DNA of 63,693 nt from Candidatus Blautia stercorigallinarum (GTDB lineage Bacteria > Bacillota > Clostridia > Lachnospirales > Lachnospiraceae), in NCBI GenBank assembly GCA_019112785.1, contig DXIQ01000106.1, positions 1 to 63,693 on the forward strand, in the 5' to 3' direction. Positions within the stretch are counted from its first letter, which is position 1. Every line of letters begins with the position of its first letter. Below the pieces are notes generated by a model. It was not told the DNA's origin, ran no database searches, and saw only the letters and a list, made by a program, of their open reading frames with translations. The position numbers and the translations under genes were made by a program. Shown one piece after another: positions 42,011 through 51,800 of this stretch.

Positions 42011-42928
42011 TTAGTTTTTAAGCTTTGGATCCAAAGCGTCTCTTAATCCGTCTCCAAAAATATTAAATGCGATAACTGTGATCATAATGGCAACACCGGG
42101 CATAATGCTGTATAACGGACGGTAATTGATAAATGTCTGAGCCGCGCTGATCATATTTCCCCATGACGGTGTGGGAGGCACAATACCGATACCCAGGAAG
42201 CTCAAAGATGCTTCATACATAATAGCATTTGGAATACCGAGAGTTACAAGGACAATGATTGTTGACAGACAGTTCGGGATCAACCCCTTCATTATGATCC
42301 AATATGTAGTCGCTCCGCTTGCCCGGCTGGCTTCAATATATTCCTTCTCTTTCAACTGCATAACGGATCCACGGATCATTCTGGCCGTCCTTACCCATGT
42401 CAGCAGTCCCAAAGCAATAAACAGATTAACTACACCTTTTCCCATAAATGTCATGATTGCCATAGCGAAGATCAGGTCTGGAAATGCCTGGAAGATTTCC
42501 ATGATCCTTGAAATCACGCTGTCGATTTTTCCTCCGTAATATCCTGCAATAGAACCAAGTGTTACGCCTACCAAAGACGCAACAATCTGAGCTACAATAC
42601 CGATACTGATGGATACCCTGGAACCATAAATAATACGTGATAAAATATCTCTTCCGTACTCATCTGTTCCAAAAGGGTGTGCCATACTCGGCTCTGCAAG
42701 AACTGCGGCATAATCCTGATATGTAGGATCATAAGGTGCGATCAGAGGTGCAAAAATTGCGATCAAAATCAGCACTATGATAACGCCTGCACAGAACATT
42801 GCAATTTTATTCTTCTTTAACTGTTTAAAGCTGTCTCCATAAAAACTGGAATACTGCATGTTATTTTCCAAAACTTCTTTTTCGAATTGTTTCTGCTTAT
42901 TAAAAAATCCAAAAATTTTCTTGCTCAT
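42011..42928 (-). CDS. Oligopeptide ABC transporter permease (OppC/DppC-type)
   Basis: Membrane permease of 305 residues. After an N-terminal cytoplasmic stretch comes the first helix (IAMFCAGVIIVLILIAIFAP) and the OppC_N signature LIAPYDPTYQDY. It continues with HPFGTDEYGRDILSRIIYGS and the EAA loop KEYIEASRASGATTYWIIMK. It pairs with OppB, whose gene overlaps it by 4 bases. About six helices in total. Confidence 0.95.
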   Translation of the reverse strand: MSKKIFGFFNKQKQFEKEVLENNMQYSSFYGDSFKQLKKNKIAMFCAGVIIVLILIAIFAPLIAPYDPTYQDYAAVLAEPSMAHPFGTDEYGRDILSRIIYGSRVSISIGIVAQIVASLVGVTLGSIAGYYGGKIDSVISRIMEIFQAFPDLIFAMAIMTFMGKGVVNLFIALGLLTWVRTARMIRGSVMQLKEKEYIEASRASGATTYWIIMKGLIPNCLSTIIVLVTLGIPNAIMYEASLSFLGIGIVPPTPSWGNMISAAQTFINYRPLYSIMPGVAIMITVIAFNIFGDGLRDALDPKLKN

Positions 42929-43857
42929 ACTACTCCTTTCCCATATCTGATCCTTGGATCCAGGAATGCATATGATAAATCCACGATTAAGTTTACAATA
43001 ACAAAGACAAATGCGATATACATAACTGTTCCTTCCAGCAGTGGGAGATCCCTGTTAGACATTGCGTCTACTGCCAGTTTACCAATTCCGGGAATTGAGA
43101 AGACTTTTTCAATAAGCATGGAACCAGTCAGCATGTAACCGAAATCTGTTCCGATCAAAGTAACGATAGGGATCAATGCATTTTTCAGGGCATGTTTTAA
43201 AATAACCGCCCATTTTCTCACGCCTTTTGCTCTCGCAGTACGGATATAATCCTGTCCCATGACTTCCAGCATACTTGTTCTTGTTATTCTCGCCATACTT
43301 CCCGCATATCTGGCGCCAAGAGCAATACTCGGAAGTACATAGGAAGCTACAGAATCAAAACCGGAAATAGGAAAAAGATTTAATTTCAGTCCAAAAATAA
43401 TCTGAAGAATGATCGCAACCCAGAATGCCGGCGCAGATACGCCGATAATAGACAAGATCATAACTACTGTATCGATTCCCTTACCTCTTTTCACAGCAGA
43501 GAAGATACCAGCCGGAATACCGATTACTGCTGAAAAAACAAAGGACATACAAGCCAGTTTAAATGTCACTTTAAAGCAGCGGAACAAAGCCTCAGATACA
43601 ACTTCATTTGTAAAATAGGATGTACCAAAATCCAGATGAATGGCACCTTTAATGAAATTAAAATACTGCACATAATATGGGAGATCCAATCCCAATTCAT
43701 GCCTTACTTTTGCGATTGTCTCAGGATCAGCCCTTTTTTCCAGCATGAGTGCTACCGGATCTCCGGGAACAATCTGCAGAAGGACAAAAGTGATCAGACT
43801 GATTCCAAAAAGAACAAAGACAGTCTGTGCTAATCGTTTAATAGTGTATGATAACAT
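42925..43857 (-). CDS. Oligopeptide ABC transporter permease (OppB/DppB-type)
   Basis: Membrane permease of 310 residues that begins like other OppB proteins (LSYTIKRLAQTVFVLFGISL, ITFVLLQIVPGDPVALML). Further motifs are FGLKLNLFPISGF, ARITRTSMLEVMGQDYIRTA (EAA loop) and SIPGIGKLAVDAMSNRDLPL. Six helices. AGGAGGG is close to the ATG. It follows the binding protein gene with a 131-base gap that holds a hairpin, and overlaps OppC by 4 bases. Confidence 0.95.
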   Translation of the reverse strand: MLSYTIKRLAQTVFVLFGISLITFVLLQIVPGDPVALMLEKRADPETIAKVRHELGLDLPYYVQYFNFIKGAIHLDFGTSYFTNEVVSEALFRCFKVTFKLACMSFVFSAVIGIPAGIFSAVKRGKGIDTVVMILSIIGVSAPAFWVAIILQIIFGLKLNLFPISGFDSVASYVLPSIALGARYAGSMARITRTSMLEVMGQDYIRTARAKGVRKWAVILKHALKNALIPIVTLIGTDFGYMLTGSMLIEKVFSIPGIGKLAVDAMSNRDLPLLEGTVMYIAFVFVIVNLIVDLSYAFLDPRIRYGKGVV

Positions 43858-43936
43858 TTTTTCCCTCCTGTCAATTTATTTTTCTTTTTAGCTTCCAGCG
43901 ACATCGCCGGTATAAAATGTAATAAGCGATTAAAGC

Positions 43937-43978
43937 GAAAAAAAGGGAAATCACACAATCAGGAGATTCCCCTTTTTC
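43937..43978 (-). terminator. Partial terminator between peptide-binding protein and permeases
   Basis: A hairpin GAAAAAAAGGGAAATC / GATTCCCCTTTTTC with a small bulge, 10 bases after the binding-protein stop. As the rest of the operon lies downstream on the same strand, it probably lowers read-through and raises the binding protein dose, as also seen at 12299. Confidence 0.72.
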
Positions 43979-43988
43979 AAACTTACAA

Positions 43989-45602
43989 TTACTGAATATC
44001 TGCATCCTTCCAGAACATACGGAATGTAGAATCAACCTCAAATCCAGTGATCTTCGGATTTAACAGATAGAATTTCGTTTCATTATATAACGGTGTTGTT
44101 GCCCAGTCTTCTCTAGTCATGATATGTTCAGCTTTGGCGTAGATTTCCTGGCGTTCATCAGTATCTGTTGTCGCAATTCCAGCTTCAAGCAACTGATCAA
44201 ATTCATCATTATGCCAGAAACTTGAGTTTGTATCTGTCTTTGTCATCGGGTACAGCATACTTTCAGGATCAGGATAATCTACATACCAGTTAGAAATACC
44301 GCAGTCTACACCGCCGGAAGCCTTCATGTCTGACCAGGCTGCTGAATCTACCTGTTCTACTTCTACATTGATTCCAGCTTCTTTTGCCTGTTCCTGGAAT
44401 GCCGTTGCAATCGCAACATTTCCGGCATATTTTGTATTTACTGTTACTCTAAGATCGATACCGTCTGGATAACCAGCTTCCGTAAGAAGTTCTTTTGCAC
44501 GTTCCGGATTATACTCGAATTCTGTAAGGGAATCGTCATGTCCGATAACACCTTCTGGAATATAAGATGTAGGAACGGTTGCTGTTCCGTGCAAAATACT
44601 GTCACAGATAGCAGCTCTGTCAATAGAAAGCGCAATCGCTTCTCTTACTTTAGGATCCGGATATGTATTGGCATTAACTGTAAGACTGTAGCATCCTATA
44701 GGCTGGAATCCATGCATCTGGTCTTTCAGTGTTTCATTGCTTGAGTAGATCGGGTAAACAGATGGATCTACATCTACATAATCTACATTTCCTGCCTGAT
44801 ATTCAAGAACCTGCGTATTGACATCCTCGATAAATTTGTAATCAACGCCGTCTAATTTAACAGGACCGTCATGATAATCCTCAAATCTTGATAAAGTCAC
44901 GCCTACACCTGACTGGTAACTGTCCATCTTGAAAGGACCTGTACCATATAAGGTTTTCATACCCCAGTCATTTCCAGCTTCTTCACACGCCTGTTCCGGA
45001 TAGATTGCTGTATATGCAGTAGAAAGAACTGATAAGAACGGCGCATATGCTTTCTTTAATGTAATTGTAAAATGAGTATCGTCCTGAATCTGGAAACCAG
45101 ATAACTCATCTGCAGTTCCTGCACTTAATTCATCATATCCCTGCACATTTTCCAGAAGTGTTGCCATCTTTGCCATCTTGATCAGGCGCTCATAAGAATA
45201 TTTCACATCTGAAGCTTTCATGACCTCTCCGTTGTGAAATTTAACATCCGGAAGAAGTTCAAAGCTGTATGTCATCTGATCTTCAGAAATTTCAGGCAGC
45301 TTAGCTAACAGAACCGGTTCAAGGCTTCCATCAGCATTGCTTTTTAACAAAGACTCGGTAACGTTGTCGGTAATCTTCATAACAATACTATATGTATACT
45401 GCTGAGGATCCAGGGCAACCTGCGGGTCCACCGCTGCCACCCGGACAACTTTATCTCCGGCCGAAGCAGTATTTTCTGTCTGTGCCTGTTCTGAGGCGCT
45501 GTTGTTTTCAGTTGTTGTTCCAGATGTATTTGAGCCGCCACACGCCGACAGAAACATTGCGGCTGCACAAAGTAAAGCAACACCTGTCCATTTTCTTTTC
45601 AT
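43989..45602 (-). CDS. Oligopeptide-binding lipoprotein (SBP_bac_5; DppE/OppA-type)
   Basis: Extracellular peptide-binding lipoprotein of 537 residues. The signal peptide ends in the lipobox LSAC followed by a Ser/Thr/Asn/Glu-rich linker. The mature protein has the family 5 pattern (LDPQQYTYSIVMKITDNVTE, VKFHNGEVMKASDVKYSYER, GTGPFKMDSY, SIDRAAICDSILHGTAT). AAAGGAG stands 8 bases before the ATG. It is the first gene of the peptide-import operon. The epimerase and hydrolase at the end of the operon suggest that its ligands include murein-derived peptides; sequence alone does not prove it. Confidence 0.94.
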   Translation of the reverse strand: MKRKWTGVALLCAAAMFLSACGGSNTSGTTTENNSASEQAQTENTASAGDKVVRVAAVDPQVALDPQQYTYSIVMKITDNVTESLLKSNADGSLEPVLLAKLPEISEDQMTYSFELLPDVKFHNGEVMKASDVKYSYERLIKMAKMATLLENVQGYDELSAGTADELSGFQIQDDTHFTITLKKAYAPFLSVLSTAYTAIYPEQACEEAGNDWGMKTLYGTGPFKMDSYQSGVGVTLSRFEDYHDGPVKLDGVDYKFIEDVNTQVLEYQAGNVDYVDVDPSVYPIYSSNETLKDQMHGFQPIGCYSLTVNANTYPDPKVREAIALSIDRAAICDSILHGTATVPTSYIPEGVIGHDDSLTEFEYNPERAKELLTEAGYPDGIDLRVTVNTKYAGNVAIATAFQEQAKEAGINVEVEQVDSAAWSDMKASGGVDCGISNWYVDYPDPESMLYPMTKTDTNSSFWHNDEFDQLLEAGIATTDTDERQEIYAKAEHIMTREDWATTPLYNETKFYLLNPKITGFEVDSTFRMFWKDADIQ

Positions 45603-45774
45603 CCTCCATTACTCCTTTACTTAAAAATTATATTTAACCCTTTTAAGAGCAAATACCAATATATTGCTATAAAATTTTATCGCTACACTTTATTAAAGCA
45701 TTTTTTCTACAAAAAACCTTTGCACCTTTGATACAAAAAGTACATTCTTACTCTAAGGAATCAATTATTCAGCT

Positions 45775-45803
45775 AGTATACTATGCTAATCTTTACTTGT
45801 CAA
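45775..45803 (-). promoter_or_regulatory. Promoter of the peptide ABC operon
   Basis: A perfect TTGACA, a 17-base spacer and TATACT on the minus strand. It lies about 170 bases before the binding-protein start, giving a long, AT-rich 5' leader with no clear riboswitch fold. Confidence 0.85.
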
Positions 45804-45863
45804 GATTGATTTTATTAAAATCCGACATAAAAATCCCAAAATTTACATCCTAATTTTTCTGCT

Positions 45864-48800
45864 TCACTTTTCTGTTTTTTCTTTCCTTTCTTTCCTTTTT
45901 ATTCCCAAAGCGGCTCCTCCGGCCGCTGCTATAAAGGCAGCAACAGTTCCCCAGAAAAAAGGTTTATTCATATAATATTGAACTGCAATATTTGGGGTCA
46001 CCAATACGCTTAAGGCAACCGGCCTTCCTCTCCCTTTCACCTGCATTTGTCCAAGTATATTATCTGCAGCATCTGAGGCAGTTACTTCTATTTTCTGAAA
46101 GTGATAAGCAGAAGGAATTTTCACCTGTATAATCCCATTTTTCTCTTTAAGTTCTTCTGCTTTATATATCTCGTTCTTTCCATTTATAGATACAATCACT
46201 TCGTTCAATGCCAGATTATCCTTGGCGTCTATAGTCATCAGCTGTTCCGTGCTTCTGTATGTGCCTCCATCCTTTACTCCGGTAACAACTGCCGTAGGTG
46301 CTGTTTTATCTACTGCAAATTCTATGGGAAGATTCTGATCACTCTTCTTAACGCTCCTATTATTCATAACATTGCCGGCTTTATCCTGAGTACTGAAGAT
46401 TACAGAATATTTTCCTTCTGTTGCAAAATTTGGGGCATCTAGAATATAATGATTTTCCTTCCACTGTGCTTCTGTTCCGGAACTGGTCACCTTGTAATCT
46501 GTCTTTTCTTTCAGGTTTGTCATTTCTCCATCCCGGTTTACTGTGATCTGCCTGTTTTCGATGCTGTCTACATTGTATTCGATCACGCCCACTTCTTTCT
46601 CTTCATTAATGTAGGTATAATCCTTTATATCAAGCCAGTCTTTTGTGTCATTATCCAGTACGTATACAGATCCATAACGGTTTACAGAAAAGCGAATGGA
46701 TTCTTCTTTCTCGTTTCCTGCCATATCTACCGCCTTAGCAGTAAGGGTATACAGGTCGTCCATCTTCTCCTGCCTTGCAAAATCATTAAACTTCATGGTC
46801 TGGCCATTTTCGATAGCGGATACCACATTTCCAATATTTACTTTTCCATTATTAGCGCCTGTAATAGTTACCGTTACATTCTTAGCGTCATAGTTTACGT
46901 CTGTAGCTTTTACCCTTGGAGATACCACATCATTATTCGCAGATTTGTCTGCTACATCGGTGATCTCGATTTCCGGTTCTGTAAGGTCTACTGTAAAATC
47001 GTCCGGCGTATACTCAGCCGCTGCATTTCCGGCCATATCTGTGTATTCCACATCAAAGGTATAGTCACCGTCTATTCCATATGTCACAGTCGCCGTATGG
47101 ACGTCGCCGTTTCCGGAGAATCCGCTGATGGACGGAGCGGAAATGCCTCTCCCTTCCAGGCTGGCTGTGATCGCTGCTTTTACGTCTGCGGCATTGAAGT
47201 TGTGCTCCCGTACAGTTACAGTGGCTATACGAGCTTCGTTGTAATAATTTCCATTTCTTGCACTGTTATTATCATAGGAAACAGAAATCTCCGGTACGGT
47301 CTTATCAATGGTAAACTCATCGGTCTGTCCGTATTCTGTGCTGTTGCCTGCAAGGTCTGTGCAGCCCAGTGTAAAGGTATAATCACCTTCTGCCGGGAAG
47401 GCTACCTGGCAGGTACTTGTAGCGCTGTCGGATACTCCAATATCAGAGCTGCTGCTCCATCCGCCGATGCTGGCTTCTGTTCCGTCTGTATTGGTAATAC
47501 TGAACCTTACATTATTCGGATCAAAGTTCCTGTCTGTTACAGTGACCGTGGCTGTTCGGGTATCCTTGTAAAAGCTTCCGTTCAGCGGATTATTCAGATC
47601 CCAGGAAACAGAAATTGTGGGATTGGTCACATCAATCTTCATTTCTGTAACCTCACTCTCGCCCTGGTTTCCGGAAAAATCTACCGCAAAGGCCTGAACC
47701 TTCACATCATTACTGTTATATACATTTGCCGGCACTGTAACTACCTGACTGAATGTCTGATTGCTCTGTACCCGGTTGCTGCTGTTCAACAGTTCAATGG
47801 TTTCGCTGGTATTTACATTTCCAGAAGCGGAAACGGTATACCATACACGTTCCAGTCCGGAATATGTATCCCCTGCGTAAGGATCTTCCACATCAATCTG
47901 AAGAGTAACGTCTTCGTTGAAGATTCCGTTCTGAGACTGGCTCAGGTTGGTAATGGTAACTACCGGGGCAGGTTTGGTGCTGTCCACGATCATACCGTCG
48001 GAGCTGAAATAGGATACGTTATTTGCATAATCTGTAACCTTCATGTAAACAACAAACTGCTCATCTGGATTTACTGTAAATGCACCATGAGCTTTGTATC
48101 CGTCTTCAGAAGGATCCATATAGCTGGTATTGCTCCAGTCATAGTTTTCCAGCTGTTCCAGACTCATAGGATCCGGCGTTCTGAAATACTGCACCGCATA
48201 AAGTGGAGATGTATAATCCTCCGCATTCATCTCTACATCTACGGAACCTGGGTTAAACAGTCCAAAAGTAATATTATGTAAGAATGTCTCCCAGAAACCA
48301 AAGCCATTAATGGAAACAGAACCTGTAGCCTGAGTCCAGTCAATGGTAAAGAGCGCGTCTGTATTGGAAATCTCATTTCCATTAGAGTCTACATAGATGG
48401 CCGGTTTACCTGCTAAATCTTTGTATTCAAAGAAATGTCTGTATGCGCCCTGTGCTTCAAAGGTAAATGTGTATTTCCACTGTTCGGTAATACCATTCAC
48501 GCCGTTTTCTGCCCACTGAGAACTATCCTGCATCAGATCATCCGGATTCCATGCTCCATCTGTATTTCTACTAATCTCAGTCTGTGAAACAGCGCCAAAG
48601 TCTAGTCCTTCACCTGCAAAATTATGTTCATCAACATAAGTAGTGTAGTATACCGGAGACTGTACATAATAAGGTTCTCCCGGCTGCAGGGAAATTTCTG
48701 TTCCTCCTGCGGTATATATCTGTTTGATCACAGGACTGGTTTTATCAATCGTAAATACATGATTTGCCGCCTCTGTTACGTCCGTGGAATAAGAAACATT

Positions 48801-51800
48801 ATCGTTTCCATTGCCTAATCCATCTACACAGGAAAAATTAACTTCGTATCTATCCTCGCCATTGAAGACAAAGACAATGTCCATCTGCTGGACCCCATCA
48901 CCTAAATCCTTCATTTCCGTAGAAATGCTGCTGAATACATTCTGAGGTTTCGGTGTTACGTCTGTTAATTCTCTCAGCTGTTCAATGGACGCAGAATCCA
49001 GGGTATAAGTCTCGTTCAGTTTCTTATCTGTAAGAGTCAAGTTGAAATAAATCTGTCCCGGAACAATATTTCTATCTTTAATGGATAAAACAGCCTTTCT
49101 GTTTCCATTAAAGTATGTACCGTTCTGTACAGAAGTATTCGGTTCATTGGTATACTGAACATTAACTTCAGGGCTGGTTAAATCGATAGTTAACTGCTGA
49201 ACTGCAGAAACAGTCTTTCCTGAATTATCTGTTGCCATAACTTTCAGATATACATCATTGTGATCTGCCAGTATTTTTTCTTTGTCCCCTAAGTTCTTAA
49301 TATCTAATACGCCTTTAAATGCGATTTTCAAAGGCTCGCCATTTTTATCCCGCAGTCTTTCATAGCTGTATTGGGTATCATTTTCTGTAGAATAAACCAT
49401 AGCTTCACTGATTTTATTTTCTTCAGTTCCCTGATAAATTACATATTGAATATTGTTTATACCAGAGCTTACATATTCTGTCTCTTTAACATCATAGTCT
49501 GTCACGGTAATATCATCTATTTCAATAGCCTTTTCTAAATACTCCTGATTATATCTATAATCAAGATCAGCGGGAAATTGAATAGATGGCTCTTTATTCT
49601 CAATAACAATACCGTTTGACGCATAGATCAGAGTATTTCCCAGGTTATCATACGTTCTGACTGCTGCAACATAATATCCTTCTATTGTCTCCTCATTCTC
49701 GCCTTTCCCAACAGGAATCGGTACGCCTTCCGTGCCGCTGTCCCAGTCCTCTTCACTTAATCCGTTTAAGACAGTGCAAAGTTCTTCTTTTGAAATATCA
49801 TCAGTTACGTCCAGAACAACCTGATCAAAGTTTCTTTTTCCTGAACCATTATCACGAACTGTTACCGGCACTGAAAATAACGTATTCTTATAGTTGCCAA
49901 AGCTAATTGCACTGATGATACTGTCCAGCGGAGTATTTTCTCCGACCAGATCTTCAAATGTTACAGACGGTGCTTTCGTATCTATATATACCGTTTGTGT
50001 ATAAGGCTTTGAGCAAAGGACAGTATCTTTATAAAGCTCAAATATAATTTTTTGTCCTACAGAGTCAATCTTTTCTGAAGTATTAAAGGAAATTTTTCTA
50101 TTATCCCCTATTTTCTTATCATATTCAGATTCCATGCTCTCTTCGCTATCTAATGGTGACACAGCAGTAATTTTTATAGCATCGAATAAGGAATTGTCAG
50201 AATTAATTTTTACCCATATTCCATATGCTGTACTATCTCCTGCAAGATTTCCTCTTACCCAGAGATTACTATTTTCCTGGTCTGTAAAAATATCACCCTC
50301 ATAAGATACAAAATCATGGATATTGTTTTTTGTTAACGTTCTTTCTGTAATAGTAAGGTCTCCGAATAAAGGATTCCCCTGATCATCTGTGTCTATTTTG
50401 TAACAGTAATTTTTATTTGCGCTGTTTACTACACTGTCCGTCCCTTCAATAATCTGACCGTTTTCGGAGTTTTCATCTAATATAGATGGTTTTAGAGCAT
50501 ATGCATATGCAGCTTCCTGTACCAAAGCCTCCGGTTTTGTATCAATAACTGTAATGTTATCCTCTACTTTATCCCCATCTACAATACCCGATTTGTCATC
50601 TTTATCGTAGGCCTTCAGTTCTACATTTTTCTGATCTTCCGGAAGGTCTGTACCATATTCTCTTGTTCCATCTGAGACTTCCAGATAAATCGGACGGCGT
50701 TTGATTTCACAGGTAAAACCCTTCTCGCCAATCTCTTCGCCTTTAACAATCAGATAATTGTCATTCATAGCGTCATTTACTAAAGAAATCGTACCTGTCT
50801 GTTCTTCATCCCACTGGATTTCATCCTGCCATGGTAGGTATGATATTCCCTCTTTTACATTATCTTTATCATCTCTAGTAGCAGTAGCTAACTGAAATGT
50901 CTGTCCATTTATGTCTGCTACAATCTCACTTTTATCGCCTTCTACAATATCCTCTTCATCGAATGTAACTGATTGGATTCCTACATTAGTTGTACCATCA
51001 TAGATTTTGTTCTCAAATGTAATGTCCGTCACATGCAAGGGTTTCTGGTTGATTGAAAAAGTTGTGCTATTCGTTGCATCTCCATAGACTTGTTGATTTT
51101 TATCATCTGTATGGCTGTATGTAAGTGTTAAATTAAGATTGTTTCCTGCTTTAGAAGGTTTTAAATTAATATATCCGCTTACGTTGAATAACCCGTTCTC
51201 GTTCTTTTTGATACTATCTGGATTGATTGTGACAGTATACCCCTCAATCGCATCGGAGGTTACTGTCCATCCCTTGCGTAAATCAGTACTGTTTACATCA
51301 GCGACAGTTGCTGTAAACTCAATCTTCGTTGTATCCCCTTCATTATCCCCATATGTACCAATAGGCTCTTCCGGTTGATCAATAGACTCAATTTTCTGGC
51401 TCTCTAGTGGAACTACGTTAGCCACCGTTATTGATGTTTCACATCTTTCTGCATATTTTCCATCTTCTTCTAAAGCACAATAAATTGTATAGTTTCCTGC
51501 GTATGGAAACGTAAATGATGTCGTTGCTTTCCCACCTGAAAGCGAAACATCTTGGGGTTCAGTCGGATGTTCAGTCCCATCCGGATAAAACACTCTAAAA
51601 GATACAATTTTATTAGCATCATTTATAGAAATATTGTTTGAGAAAAACTCGGCTTCAATCGTAATCTGATCATGTACTTGGTAACTTTCCGATTGATCTA
51701 CTATTTGAATTGATCCGGTAATATTTCCATATTTCTCTACCGTTACTTCTATTTCAATGTTCTGACCATGAGCTGAAATCATTAACGAGGTTTCGCCTGC

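Noticed and set aside
45603-45774. Riboswitch or T-box in the long leader of the peptide ABC operon
   Set aside because: The leader is long but very A/T-rich. I see no T-box motif, no conserved riboswitch core and no terminator/antiterminator pair.
46449-48281. A 610-codon open frame on the plus strand inside the giant surface protein gene
   Set aside because: It is antisense to well-formed Ig-like repeats, has a Cys/His/Ile-rich composition unlike real proteins and has no ribosome binding site. It follows from the codon use of the repeated domains.
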